Source: Nocardia farcinica (GTDB lineage Bacteria > Actinomycetota > Actinomycetes > Mycobacteriales > Mycobacteriaceae). Taken from it: a DNA stretch of 64,000 nt. Below are positions 8,519-17,333 of the stretch, in pieces. A program made the position numbers and the translations under genes. How positions within the stretch are numbered: the stretch's first letter is position 1; each line of letters starts with the position of its first letter. The notes beneath the pieces are model-generated. The model had not been told where the DNA came from. It did not search any database and saw only the letters and a list, made by a program, of their open reading frames with translations. Where the stretch lies: positions 868,001-932,000 of the forward strand of contig NZ_LN868939.1 of NCBI RefSeq assembly GCF_001182745.1. Direction: 5' to 3'.

Positions 8519-11371
8519 TCAGGCGACGATGTTCACCAGGCGGCCGGGGACGACGATCAGCTTGCGCGGGGTGGCGCCGGCGAGCAGGGCCGCGATCTTC
8601 TCGTCGGCCAGTGCGGCGGCCTCGATGGCGGCGTTGTCGGCGTCGGCGGGCACCTGGATGCGGCTGCGCACCTTGCCGTTGACCTGGATCGGGTACTCGA
8701 CCGTCTCCTCCACCAGCCACGCCGGATCGGCCACCGGGAACGGACCGTGCGCCAGGGATTCGCTGTGCCCCAGGCGTTCCCACAGTTCCTCGGCGACGTG
8801 CGGCGCCAGCGGGGCCAGCATCAACACCAGCGGCTCGACGGCCGCGCGCGGCGTGCCGTTCGGGTAGCTCTTGGTGAGATGGTTGGTCAGCTCGATCAGC
8901 TTGGCCCCGGCGGTGTTGTCGCGCAGCGCGGCGAAATCCTCGTCGACGCCCGCGATCGTCCGGTGCAGGAAGCGCAGCGTCTCGTCGGTCGGCGCGTCCT
9001 CGGTGACGCGGCTCGCGCCCGTCTCCTCGTCCACCACCAGTCGCCACACCCGCTGCAGGAACCGGTGCGCGCCCACGACGTCCTTGGTCGACCACGGCCG
9101 CGAGGTGTCCAGCGGACCCATCGACATCTCGTAGAACCGGAAGGTGTCCGCGCCGAACTGGTCGCACACCTCGTCGGGGGAGATCGCGTTCTTCAGCGAT
9201 TTGCCGATCTTGCCGTACTCCTGGGACACCTCGATCTCGGTGCCGGTGGCATCGGTCCAGAAGAACGCGCCGTCGCGCTCCACCACCTCGGCGGCCGGCA
9301 CGTAGGCGCCGCGCGGGTCGGTGTAGGCGTAGGCCTGGATGTAGCCCTGGTTGAACAGCCGCCGGTAGGGCTCACTGCTGCTGACGTAGCCCAGGTCGAA
9401 GAGCACCTTCTGCCAGAACCGCGCGTAGAGCAGATGCAGCACGGCGTGTTCGACGCCACCGACGTAGAGGTCCACCCCGCCCGGGTCGTCCGGGCCGTGC
9501 TCGGCGGTGCGGGGGCCGAGCCAGTACTGCTCGTTCTCCTTGGCGCAGAACGCGTCCGCGTTGGTGGGGTCGGCGTAGCGCAGCTGGTACCAGGAGCTGC
9601 CCGCCCAGTTCGGCATGACGTTGGTGTCGCGCCGGTACTTCTTGGGCCCGTCGCCCAGATCCAGCTCGACGTGCACCCAGTCGGTGGCCTTCGCCAGCGG
9701 CGGCGACGGCTCGGAATCGGCGTCGTCGGGGTCGAAGGTCACCGGGGCGAAGTCGTCCAGCTCCGGAAGCCGCACGGGCAGCATGGATTCCGGCAGCGCG
9801 TGCGGGGCGCCGTCCTCGTCGTAGACGATGGGGAACGGCTCGCCCCAGTACCGCTGGCGCGCGAACAGCCAGTCGCGCAGCTTGTACTGGATGGTGCCGG
9901 TGCCGTGCCCGTCGGCCTCCAGCCTGCCGATGACGGTGGCCTTGGCCTCCTCCACCGACAGCCCGTTCAGGTAGTCGGAGTTCACCAGCTCGCCCTCACC
10001 GGTGTGCGCGGCGGCGGTGATGTCGCCGCCGGAGATCACCTCCACGATCGGCAGGCCGAAGGCGGTGGCGAATTCCCAGTCGCGCTGGTCGTGGCCGGGC
10101 ACCGCCATGATCGCGCCGGTGCCGTAGCCGCTGAGCACGTAGTCGGCGATGAAGATCGGCACCCGCGCGCCGTTGACCGGGTTGACCGCGTGCACGCCGA
10201 GGAAGACGCCGGTCTTCTCCTTGTTCTCCTGCCGCTCCAGATCCGACTTGGCCGCGATGGATTTGCGGTACTGCGCCACCGCCTCGGCGGGGGTGGCCGC
10301 ACCGCCGGTCCAGCGGGGGTCGGTGTCGGCGGGCCACTGCGCTGCGGCCAGCGCGTCGACCAGGTCGTGCTCGGGCGCCAGCACCACGTAGGTGGCGCCG
10401 AACAGGGTGTCCGGGCGGGTGGTGAACACCTCGATCTGCCCGGCCGGGGAGTCGAAGCGCACCTGCGCGCCGCGCGAGCGGCCGATCCAGTTGCGCTGCA
10501 TGGCCTTGACGTTCTCCGGCCAGTCCAGCAGGTCCAGGTCGTCGACCAGGCGGTCGGCGTAGGCGGTGATGCGCATCATCCACTGCCACAACCGCTTACG
10601 GAACACCGGGAAGTTGCCGCGCTCGCTGCGGCCCTCCGCGGTGACCTCCTCGTTGGACAGCACCGTGCCCAGGCCGGGGCACCAGTTCACCATCGAATCC
10701 GTCTGGTACACCAGGCGATAGGAATCGATCACGGCGGCACGCTCGGCCTGCGACATGCTCGCCCAGTCCTTGCCGTCGGGCGCCGGGCGGGCGCCGGAGG
10801 CGAACTGTTCCTCCAGCTCGCTGATCGGGCGGGCCCGGTTCAGCTCCAGGTCGTACCAGGCGTTGTAGATCTGCAGGAAGATCCACTGGGTCCAGCGGTA
10901 GTACTCGGGGTCGGTGGTCGCGAAGGAGCGGCGGCGGTCGTGGCCGAGGCCGAGCCGGTCCAGCTGCCGCTGCATGGTGGCGATGTTGGATTCGGTGGTG
11001 TCGCGCGGGTGCGCGCCGGTCTGCACCGCGTACTGCTCGGCGGGCAGGCCGAAGGCGTCGTAGCCGAGGGCGTGCAGCACGTTGCGCCCGCGCATGCGGT
11101 GATAGCGGGCGAACACGTCGGTGGCGATGTAGCCCAGCGGGTGGCCGACGTGCAGGCCCGCGCCCGACGGGTACGGGAACATGTCCTGCACGAACAGCTT
11201 GTCCGCGGGCAGCGCCGCCGTCGGCCCGGCGAGCGGCCCGGTGGGGTTCGGGGCGTGGAACGTCCCGCGCTCGAGCCAGCGCTGCTGCCACCGGCGCTCG
11301 ATGCGGCCCGCGAGCGCGGCGTTGTACCGGTGCTCGGGTACATCGCTTTCGGTTGCACGAGTGTCCTGCAC
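8519..11371 (-). CDS. leuS: leucyl-tRNA synthetase
   Basis: This 950-residue class I synthetase charges tRNA-Leu in the cytoplasm. The HIGH-type motif is [16 protein letters not shown] near residue 75. The CP1 editing domain includes [20 protein letters not shown]. The KMSKS-equivalent reads [17 protein letters not shown], and the C-terminal anticodon-binding and leucyl-specific regions are present. Length fits actinobacterial LeuS. The GTG at 11371 was chosen because AAGGCAGG lies about 3-10 bases upstream and the family start ([16 protein letters not shown]) follows. The gene is divergent from the SdpI-like gene across 112 bases. I see no T-box features in that leader. Confidence 0.95.
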   Translation of the reverse strand: MQDTRATESDVPEHRYNAALAGRIERRWQQRWLERGTFHAPNPTGPLAGPTAALPADKLFVQDMFPYPSGAGLHVGHPLGYIATDVFARYHRMRGRNVLHALGYDAFGLPAEQYAVQTGAHPRDTTESNIATMQRQLDRLGLGHDRRRSFATTDPEYYRWTQWIFLQIYNAWYDLELNRARPISELEEQFASGARPAPDGKDWASMSQAERAAVIDSYRLVYQTDSMVNWCPGLGTVLSNEEVTAEGRSERGNFPVFRKRLWQWMMRITAYADRLVDDLDLLDWPENVKAMQRNWIGRSRGAQVRFDSPAGQIEVFTTRPDTLFGATYVVLAPEHDLVDALAAAQWPADTDPRWTGGAATPAEAVAQYRKSIAAKSDLERQENKEKTGVFLGVHAVNPVNGARVPIFIADYVLSGYGTGAIMAVPGHDQRDWEFATAFGLPIVEVISGGDITAAAHTGEGELVNSDYLNGLSVEEAKATVIGRLEADGHGTGTIQYKLRDWLFARQRYWGEPFPIVYDEDGAPHALPESMLPVRLPELDDFAPVTFDPDDADSEPSPPLAKATDWVHVELDLGDGPKKYRRDTNVMPNWAGSSWYQLRYADPTNADAFCAKENEQYWLGPRTAEHGPDDPGGVDLYVGGVEHAVLHLLYARFWQKVLFDLGYVSSSEPYRRLFNQGYIQAYAYTDPRGAYVPAAEVVERDGAFFWTDATGTEIEVSQEYGKIGKSLKNAISPDEVCDQFGADTFRFYEMSMGPLDTSRPWSTKDVVGAHRFLQRVWRLVVDEETGASRVTEDAPTDETLRFLHRTIAGVDEDFAALRDNTAGAKLIELTNHLTKSYPNGTPRAAVEPLVLMLAPLAPHVAEELWERLGHSESLAHGPFPVADPAWLVEETVEYPIQVNGKVRSRIQVPADADNAAIEAAALADEKIAALLAGATPRKLIVVPGRLVNIVA

Positions 11372-11483
11372 GGTCCTGCCTTCTTGTTTCTCGCCGATAT
11401 CCCGACAGACGTCGGCTATCAGGGTAGAACGTGGGCTCGACCGGACCGGCAGTCGGGCCGTACCGGCGCTGCGATACCCTGAC

Positions 11484-11894
11484 GTGGTGTTCGTCGTCGC
11501 CCTCGTCCTGTTCGTGCTGGCCCTGGTGGCCATCGCAACCGGCCTGCTCGGCCTGACAGGCAGGCTGCCGCGCAACCGGTTCGTCGGGGTGCACACCGAA
11601 GCCGCTCTCAGCTCCGAGCAGACCTTCCGCATCGCCAACCGCGTCGCCGCCCCCACCTCGGTGGGTGCGGGCGCGCTGCTGTTCGCCGGTGGCCTGGTGG
11701 TCTTGGCCGCGGGCACCCCGGTCGCCCTCGTGGTCGCGTTCGTCGCCGCGGTGATCGCCCTGTTCACCCTGGGTGCGGGTGCCGACGCGGCAGGCCGGGC
11801 CATCGCCGATCTGGTCCCCGCCCAGCCGAGCGGCGCCTGCGGGCAGTCCTGTGGCGCGTGCTCGCTGCGGGAAGCCTGCGGCCCCGCCCACTGA
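11484..11894 (+). CDS. SdpI-family membrane protein with Cys-rich tail
   Basis: This 136-residue protein has three predicted membrane helices (about residues 1-20, 55-75 and 78-98). The loop [20 protein letters not shown] is typical of SdpI/YhfL-type proteins. The family prototype, Bacillus SdpI, is an immunity protein against the SdpC toxin and also acts in signalling; most actinobacterial members are uncharacterised. The C-terminus has four spaced Cys ([17 protein letters not shown]), which is unusual and may bind metal or form disulfides. GTG codons at 11484 and 11487 are both possible starts. A Gly/Cys-rich membrane protein follows 143 bases downstream on the same strand. Confidence 0.7.
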   Translation: MVFVVALVLFVLALVAIATGLLGLTGRLPRNRFVGVHTEAALSSEQTFRIANRVAAPTSVGAGALLFAGGLVVLAAGTPVALVVAFVAAVIALFTLGAGADAAGRAIADLVPAQPSGACGQSCGACSLREACGPAH

Positions 11895-12037
11895 CGCGGT
11901 TCGCCGACCTGCCCGCGAGTTCCCGGGGCGGCGTAAGCACCACCTCTTGCCCATCCGCAACCCGCGCGTGCTGACGTTCTCGCCGGTACGCTGGTCGTGA
12001 GCCCGCTCACAGCGGGTTCGGCACGGGGGAGGTTTCC

Positions 12038-12412
12038 ATGTTCTTCGGCTCGGCGTGCTTCGGTTCGGCGATCGTCGCTCTCGTCCTCGGGGTCGTGCTC
12101 GCGGAGGTGCTCCATCCCGCGTTCGGGTGGATTCTGCTCGCGGTGGCCGTGGCGCTCGTGATCGCGGGCACCGTGCGCGGCCGGAACGATCCGCCGGGCG
12201 GTCCGCGGCGCGCCGCTTCCCGTCGCTCCGCGCGACGCGCGGCAGGCGGCTGGAGCGCGGGCGGTATCGGCTACTACGGCAGCGGCGGTGACAGCGGTGG
12301 CGCCTGGGGCGGTGATTCGGGCAGTGGCGGGTCCGGCGGTGGTTCGAGCTGTGGGGGTGGTTCGAGCTGTGGCGGAGGTTCGGGCTGCGGCGGTGGTTGC
12401 GGCGGCGGTTGA
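12038..12412 (+). CDS. small membrane protein with Gly/Ser/Cys-rich tail
   Basis: This 124-residue protein begins with two hydrophobic segments (about residues 5-24 and 28-46). A basic linker follows ([13 protein letters not shown]), then a low-complexity tail with repeated [15 protein letters not shown] units ending in GCGGGCGGG. Such Gly/Cys tails occur on some actinobacterial TIGR04222-like or TPM-like membrane proteins, but no such globular domain is present here. GGGGGAGG at about 12025-12032 is a strong ribosome-binding site, which supports translation. The four Cys could bind metal or be modified. Function unknown. Confidence 0.6.
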   Translation: MFFGSACFGSAIVALVLGVVLAEVLHPAFGWILLAVAVALVIAGTVRGRNDPPGGPRRAASRRSARRAAGGWSAGGIGYYGSGGDSGGAWGGDSGSGGSGGGSSCGGGSSCGGGSGCGGGCGGG

Positions 12413-12418
12413 ACCGTC

Positions 12419-12808
12419 TCAGGGCGCCAGGCCCGGCGGTGGATCGACGCTGCGGGACAGCGGGCTGCCCGCTGGATTGAGGTACAGCACGAACAGCGTC
12501 ACCGGATCGCGGCCGCTGTTACGCGCGACGTGGCAGTTGGCGGGCCCGCTCGGCTCGCGGAACACGCGCGGGCGGCGGTAGGTGACGGGCGCGCCGTCGG
12601 CGTAGGGATGGTCCAGGGTGCCGCGGGCGACCAGGACGACCAGCGTCCCGTCGTGGTAGTGCCAGCCGCTGCTGCCGCCGGGCGCGATCACGGTGTGGCG
12701 CACCACCACCTCCCGCCGGCCCAGCCGCAGCCGCAGCAGCACCCGACTGGCCGTTCCCGTCGCCGGGGCGGGGTTCGGCCGCAGGGCCGGTTCGTATCCC
12801 GGAATCAC
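12419..12808 (-). CDS. cupin-fold protein, last gene of the ThDP/KASIII operon
   Basis: This 129-residue protein is a single-domain cupin. The first motif is GGSSGWHYHDGTLVVLVARG (two His available for metal), and the second region is PANCHVARNSGRDPVTLFVLYLNP. Small cupins are metal-dependent enzymes or binding proteins and often act as isomerases, dioxygenases or epimerases in biosynthetic clusters. It starts with a GTG at 12808 that overlaps the stop of the aminotransferase by 4 bases (GTGA), so its translation is probably coupled. Its product or ligand is unknown. Confidence 0.72.
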   Translation of the reverse strand: MIPGYEPALRPNPAPATGTASRVLLRLRLGRREVVVRHTVIAPGGSSGWHYHDGTLVVLVARGTLDHPYADGAPVTYRRPRVFREPSGPANCHVARNSGRDPVTLFVLYLNPAGSPLSRSVDPPPGLAP

Positions 12809-13848
12809 CCGTCTATGGAACCACCGCCGGTGAGCGCGGCGAGCACGGCGCGCCCGGCCGCCGGGTCACCGACGGCGATGCGGGCGCTGCCGTCCGGATA
12901 GGCCTTGGCGGTGATTCCGGCCCGGCGCAGCGCGGTGGCGACCCCGGGACCGGGCAGGTAGAGGAAGTTGGCGTGGCTGCGGGGGACCGCGCGACCGCGC
13001 GCCCGCAGCGCCGCGCGCAGCCCGTCGCGTTCGGCCGTGATGCGGGCGACCCGGCGGGTGAGTTCCGGCCGGGCGGCGTAGCAGGCGGCGACCGCGGCCG
13101 TAGCGGTGGCGGGCACGCCGAAGGGCAGCTGATGGCGCCGGACCGACGCCATCCGCGCTCGATCGCCGAAGGCGTAGCCGATACGCAGCCCGGCCAGCCC
13201 GTAGGCCTTGGAGAAGGTGCGCAGCACGAGCACGTTCGGATGCGCGCGCAGGAGGGCGGTGGTGTCGAGCCGGTCGGCGGGCGCGAGGAATTCGACGTAG
13301 GCCTCGTCGAGCACGACGGTGACCCGCTCCGGGAGCCCGCGCAGGAAGGCGCGCAGCGCGGCGGCCGTGATGAGCGCGCCGGTCGGGTTGTGCGGGCGGC
13401 AGATCACGACCAGGGCCGTCCGTTTGTGCACAGCCATCCCCAGGGCGGCCGGGTCGGGCGCGCCCGCGGCGTCACACGGCACGGGGACCAGGACAGTTCC
13501 GGTCATTTCCGCCAGGATCGGATACCCGTCGAATGTCGGTGTCGCGGTGACCAGTTCCGCGCCGGGACCGGCGAGCGCCGCCATGATCTGTGCCGCCACC
13601 CCGGTCGCGCCCGCGCCGACGACGACCTGCTCGGGATGCAGGCCGAGGTGCCCGGCGATCAGCTCGGGCAGCGTGCGCGGCCGGAACTCGGGATAGCGGT
13701 TCGCCCCGGCCAGCGTCTGCTGTACCGCGTGAAGCACCGACGGCAGCGGCGGATACGGGTTCTCGCTCAACGACAGGTCGAAGCGGCACGGTGGGCGCCG
13801 CCCGGACCGGCGCGCCGAGCGCGAGTCCTCGGCCAGGTCCAGGGTCAT
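12805..13848 (-). CDS. HisC-like PLP-dependent aminotransferase
   Basis: This 347-residue fold-type I aminotransferase resembles histidinol-phosphate aminotransferase and its aromatic-substrate relatives. It contains FDLSLSENPYPPLPS at the N-terminus (substrate loop), GAGATGVAAQIM (phosphate binding), RPHNPTGA (Asn contacting PLP), VVLDEAYVEF (Asp for the ring nitrogen) and RTFSKAYGLAGLRIGYA with the PLP-binding Lys. It starts with an ATG that overlaps the KASIII stop (ATGA). Being inside the biosynthetic operon and away from other his genes, it probably aminates a keto or aldehyde intermediate there and does not serve histidine synthesis. The true substrate is unknown. Confidence 0.82.
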   Translation of the reverse strand: MTLDLAEDSRSARRSGRRPPCRFDLSLSENPYPPLPSVLHAVQQTLAGANRYPEFRPRTLPELIAGHLGLHPEQVVVGAGATGVAAQIMAALAGPGAELVTATPTFDGYPILAEMTGTVLVPVPCDAAGAPDPAALGMAVHKRTALVVICRPHNPTGALITAAALRAFLRGLPERVTVVLDEAYVEFLAPADRLDTTALLRAHPNVLVLRTFSKAYGLAGLRIGYAFGDRARMASVRRHQLPFGVPATATAAVAACYAARPELTRRVARITAERDGLRAALRARGRAVPRSHANFLYLPGPGVATALRRAGITAKAYPDGSARIAVGDPAAGRAVLAALTGGGSIDG

Positions 13849-14882
13849 CGCGGTGCACCCCAGCGCAGCGCCGCCGCGGCGGCGAAGTCACCGGCGTGCG
13901 CGAACGCCGCCAGCAGCACCAGCGCGCCCTCGCGCAGTCGTCCCTCCCGGTTCGCGATGTCGAGGGTGACCGGGATGCCCGCGGCGAAGAGGTTGCCGCA
14001 ACGGTCGAAGGTGTCGGGGTGGCGTTCGGGCGGAAGTTCCAGTGCCTCACGCCAATTGCGCAGGAACAGCCGGTTCGGCTGATTGGTGACGAACGCGTCC
14101 ACCTCGCGACCCGCGATCCCGAGCCGGTCGCACACCGCCAGCGACACCTCCGGCACCAGCCGGTTCCCGCGCGCGAACACCTTGGCCACCTTCGACTCGG
14201 AGAACCGCACGCATCCCTGCCCCTCCCCGGGTTCCCAGTACTTGCGCGCGCCGCCGGTGGAAAACGCCATGTCGCCGGCGAATTCGGGGTAGGTGCGGCA
14301 TTCGATGTCCAGAATCGGCGCGCGGTCGTCGGCGACGAGCAGCCCGACCCCGCAGCCGTCACCGGGCACCGGCGCCTGCGCCAGCCCGCGGATCTCGGTC
14401 TGGGTGAACACCGGTCCCGCGCAGTTCTGGGTGACGGCGATCAGTGCCGTGCGCGCCGAGGTCGTCCGCAGAAGCATCGCGGCGAGGCCCATGAGGTGTA
14501 TGAACGCCGCACACCCGCCGTTGTGCACGTCGTAGACCCAGCCCGGCCGCATGCCCAGCCTGCGCGCCACCTCCGGGCCGCAGCCGAGCACCGGATTGTC
14601 GGGCAGCTGGGTGTGGGTGAGCAGCACGTCGACGCTGGTGAGCAGATCGGAGCCGTGCCGCTCGACCAGCGGGGCGACCGCGCGCTCGACCATGTCCACG
14701 GCGGTCTCCTCCCGCCCGACGTGATGGCGCGTGCGCGGGGCGCGGAACATCACGTTGGCGGCCATCCGGTCCGACCGGGAGAACCGGGTGAAGTACTCGG
14801 TGCCGACCGGTTCGCCCGGCAGGTAGGACGCGACGTCGGCCAGGCTCACCGGCGGAAGCCCCTGGGGATGGTTGTGGATCAT
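13845..14882 (-). CDS. KASIII-like thiolase-fold enzyme with substituted catalytic His
   Basis: This 345-residue protein has the FabH/KASIII fold. The nucleophile motif is DVHNGGCAAFIHLMGLA (Cys near residue 124). The third catalytic position is conserved as DRCGNLFAAGIP (Asn). Where FabH has the catalytic His in a VPHQAN-type motif, this protein reads FVTNQPNRLF, so the His appears to be replaced by Asn. Loss of that residue disfavours decarboxylative condensation and points to an acyl-transfer or non-decarboxylating role, as in some KASIII-like acyltransferases of natural-product pathways. It lies 10 bases after the SRPBCC gene and overlaps the aminotransferase by 4. Confidence 0.8.
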   Translation of the reverse strand: MIHNHPQGLPPVSLADVASYLPGEPVGTEYFTRFSRSDRMAANVMFRAPRTRHHVGREETAVDMVERAVAPLVERHGSDLLTSVDVLLTHTQLPDNPVLGCGPEVARRLGMRPGWVYDVHNGGCAAFIHLMGLAAMLLRTTSARTALIAVTQNCAGPVFTQTEIRGLAQAPVPGDGCGVGLLVADDRAPILDIECRTYPEFAGDMAFSTGGARKYWEPGEGQGCVRFSESKVAKVFARGNRLVPEVSLAVCDRLGIAGREVDAFVTNQPNRLFLRNWREALELPPERHPDTFDRCGNLFAAGIPVTLDIANREGRLREGALVLLAAFAHAGDFAAAAALRWGAPR

Positions 14883-14892
14883 CGCACCGACC

Positions 14893-15549
14893 TCATTCCA
14901 TCCAGGACGGCTTCAGCGGAAGCCCGTGCGCGGCACGGTATTCGCAGATGGCCTTGAGATTGTCCAGCTCGAGGCGATGCCCGGCGGAGAACATCTCCCA
15001 GAAGTCGCCCACCCAGACCGGCCTGCCGGGCGGTGCGGTGTCCGGATAGGGGTTCTCGTCGTAGAAGGGGTGGCGGCAGTTGTTCCACAGCACCACCGAC
15101 CCGGGCCGGTTCAGCACCACCTGGGCGTCGACGACCCGCATCAGGTAGATCATCCACAGGTGCTCGCCCTGGTCCCACGCGCAGTGATAGTCGACGGTCA
15201 TCGCGTGTGGATCGGCCACGGTCCTGGTGTAGATGGTGGTCGCGTCACCGAGCCGGTCGTGGGCGCGCCACAGTCCGGGTTCCGCCGTCTCGGTGAATCC
15301 GCGCAGGCTGTAGGTCCATTCCTCCAGCGACCGCGTATCGGCCAGGTACTCGTACACCGCCCGCGGCGGCGCGGCGACGAAATCCTGCACCGGACAGAAG
15401 CGCCCGTAGATCTGATCGTGCGGATACACCGACCGCAGCATGTCCATGATGATCGGGGTGGTGGCCTCGCGGTCGGAGTTCTCGATCCGCAGGATGCCCG
15501 GTACGTCGTCGGGGAGGTCGCTGAGGGCGGGCAGGGCACTGGTGGTCAC
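14893..15549 (-). CDS. SRPBCC-fold (aromatase/cyclase-like) protein
   Basis: This 218-residue cytoplasmic protein has one SRPBCC-type helix-grip domain from about residue 45. Typical features are QDFVAAPPRAVYEYLADTR, the acidic/aromatic strand LEEWTYSLRGFTET, and a long C-terminal helix (HRLELDNLKAICEYRAAHG). Such proteins bind hydrophobic ligands and include polyketide cyclases. It begins at a GTG (15549) with AGGAG upstream and overlaps the ThDP-enzyme stop by 4 bases (GTGA). Next to a ThDP lyase and a KASIII-like enzyme it could cyclise, dehydrate or carry the intermediate; this is inference. Confidence 0.7.
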   Translation of the reverse strand: MTTSALPALSDLPDDVPGILRIENSDREATTPIIMDMLRSVYPHDQIYGRFCPVQDFVAAPPRAVYEYLADTRSLEEWTYSLRGFTETAEPGLWRAHDRLGDATTIYTRTVADPHAMTVDYHCAWDQGEHLWMIYLMRVVDAQVVLNRPGSVVLWNNCRHPFYDENPYPDTAPPGRPVWVGDFWEMFSAGHRLELDNLKAICEYRAAHGLPLKPSWME

Positions 15550-17213
15550 GGTGATCTCCTCGGGAGGTCGTGGAAGGGGGCGAAGGGCGGCATCTCGTCG
15601 GGGTCGCAGACGATTTCGAGGAAGGCGGGGCCGTGGTCGGGCAGGCAGACCGGCAACGCGGCGGCCAGTTCGGCCGGCGTGCGCGCGGTGCGCACCGGCA
15701 GGCCGGGGAACATCGCGGCGATGCCAGCGCCCAGGTGGGCGGGCCGGAAACGGTTGTAGCTGTATCGGTCTCCGTAGTAGACCTGCTCGCGGGTGACGCA
15801 CATCGCGTGCGCGTTGTTGTTCAGCACCACCACGGTGACCGGCAACCCGTACTCGACGGCGGTGTGCACCTCCATGCCGTGCATGTAGAACGCGCCGTCG
15901 CCGGCGATCACCACGGTGCGCCTGCCGCGAGCGAACGCCGAGCCGATCGCGGAGCCGAACGCATACCCCATGCCGCCCATCCCCAGCGCCACCGTGAACC
16001 GGCCGTCGGGCGGCACGCGCAGGTGATGGACCACCGCCGCGCCGGTGTTGCCCGCGTCGCAGACCACGTCGGTGCCGGTCGGCAGCGCATCGGAGAGCTG
16101 TTCGACCAACGCGCGATAGCGCAGACCGGGCCCGCTCGCCGGCGGGACGTCCATCGCGGTCAGCCGGATGCCCGGCCGTGGCGTCGGCGCCCGCGCGGCC
16201 GCGGTCCGGCATCCGGTGTCGGCGCCGAACTCCTCGGCCAGCTCGGCCAGGGTGACGGCCAGATCGGTGCTGGCGGCGTGCCGGGCGGGCAGGAACGGCG
16301 AGGACGCGCCGACGCTCACCAACGGGATCGCCGCCAGCTGCTCGGTGAGCCCGGCCCGCGCGGTCACCGTCATGGTGGCGCCGACCAGCAGGCACACCGC
16401 GCCGGTGCGTAGCGCCGCCGCCGCCTCGGCGTGGCCCATCGTGCCGACCACGCCGCAGAAACCGGGGGCGGTGTCGTCGTAGCAGTACTTCGCCTCGGGG
16501 GTCACCGCGACGGCGGCGTCCAGTGCCCCGGCCAGGGCGGCCAGCTCGGCGCGCGCGTCGTCACGGGCGACCTGATCGCCCGCGACGATCACCACCTTGC
16601 CCAGCCGCCGGGCGGTGTGCAGCATGGCCCGCACGTGCTCCAGCCCGGCGCGATCGTGCACGTGCCGCGGCTCCAACGGCACCGGCACACACGGGTAGCC
16701 CTCGGCCTGCTGAACGTCCTTGGGCAGCAACAGCACCGCGGGACCGCCCTGTCGCGCCGCCGTGACCGCGCGGTCGAGCCGGACCGGCAGCTCGCGCGGG
16801 GAGTCGACCCGGGCGCAGTAGCGGCTGATCGAACCGAACAGAACGGCCGCGTCGATCGTGCCCGCCGCCCCGCTGGTGTCCTGGAACGCGCCGCGCCCGG
16901 CCAGCCCGGTGGGCGGCTGGCCAACCAGGGCCAGCACCGGCACCCGCGAGGCGAACGATTCGGCCAGTCCGGCAACGAGATTCATGGCGCCACCGCCGGA
17001 GGTCGCCGCCACCACCCCGAAGCCGGTGGCGCGCGCGTACCCGTCGGCCATGGTGGCCGCGGAGAACTCGTGCTTGGCGATCACACCGGTGACGGGTGAG
17101 TCGTACAGCGCGTCGTAGAGATCCTCGATGTTGGCGCCGTCCACCCCGAAGACGTGGCGCACGCCCAGGTGCGCGAGGGTGTGCACCAGCTGGTCGGCTA
17201 CCCGGTCCGGCAT
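15546..17213 (-). CDS. ThDP-dependent decarboxylase/carboligase
   Basis: This 555-residue protein has the three-domain architecture of the acetolactate synthase/2-keto acid decarboxylase family. The N-terminal Pyr domain carries the cofactor-activating Glu in AKHEFSAATMADGYARA (about residue 47). The C-terminal PP domain carries the ThDP/Mg motif GDGAFYMHGMEVHTA...LNNNAHA. It heads the operon; an AAGGAG sits just upstream of the ATG at 17213. Members decarboxylate a 2-keto acid and either release the aldehyde or join it to a second carbonyl compound. No ilvN-like regulatory subunit or branched-chain genes are nearby, so housekeeping acetolactate synthesis is unlikely. The specific reaction cannot be read from the sequence. 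Confidence 0.8.
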   Translation of the reverse strand: MPDRVADQLVHTLAHLGVRHVFGVDGANIEDLYDALYDSPVTGVIAKHEFSAATMADGYARATGFGVVAATSGGGAMNLVAGLAESFASRVPVLALVGQPPTGLAGRGAFQDTSGAAGTIDAAVLFGSISRYCARVDSPRELPVRLDRAVTAARQGGPAVLLLPKDVQQAEGYPCVPVPLEPRHVHDRAGLEHVRAMLHTARRLGKVVIVAGDQVARDDARAELAALAGALDAAVAVTPEAKYCYDDTAPGFCGVVGTMGHAEAAAALRTGAVCLLVGATMTVTARAGLTEQLAAIPLVSVGASSPFLPARHAASTDLAVTLAELAEEFGADTGCRTAAARAPTPRPGIRLTAMDVPPASGPGLRYRALVEQLSDALPTGTDVVCDAGNTGAAVVHHLRVPPDGRFTVALGMGGMGYAFGSAIGSAFARGRRTVVIAGDGAFYMHGMEVHTAVEYGLPVTVVVLNNNAHAMCVTREQVYYGDRYSYNRFRPAHLGAGIAAMFPGLPVRTARTPAELAAALPVCLPDHGPAFLEIVCDPDEMPPFAPFHDLPRRSP

Positions 17214-17303
17214 GGGCGGCTCCTTCCGCGCGCGGTCCGCGTTCAGGAGGTACACGGGCGGGATGGGTGGCCGGTTCACGGGAATCCGAGCCCGGGTCTT
17301 GCG

Positions 17304-17325
17304 TCTACGTATACATCTACATATA
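17304..17325. promoter_or_regulatory. A/T-rich 12-bp direct repeat, probable EXLDI operator/promoter
   Basis: TCTACGTATA at 17304-17313 and TCTACATATA at 17316-17325 are direct repeats with a 12-base period, in an A/T-rich patch that stands out against about 70% G+C. It lies 8 bases before the EXLDI start and about 90 bases before the divergent ThDP-enzyme start. Direct repeats of this kind suit ribbon-helix-helix regulators. It may control one or both directions. Confidence 0.5.
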
Positions 17326-17333
17326 GTTGGTTC

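Noticed and set aside
8747..11482. 900-codon plus-strand frame opposite leuS
   Set aside because: leuS is certain on the minus strand; the opposite frame is Val/Gly/His/Arg-rich low-complexity sequence with no family motif.
11372..11483. T-box or leader peptide upstream of leuS
   Set aside because: No T-box consensus, specifier stem or Leu-rich leader peptide could be found in this short divergent gap.
12805..13848. Housekeeping hisC
   Set aside because: No his genes are nearby and the gene is translationally coupled to a KASIII-like gene and a cupin; it is better read as a cluster aminotransferase.
15546..17213. Housekeeping acetolactate synthase (ilvB)
   Set aside because: There is no ilvN or ilvC next to it and the gene leads a biosynthetic operon; a specialised ThDP enzyme is more likely.
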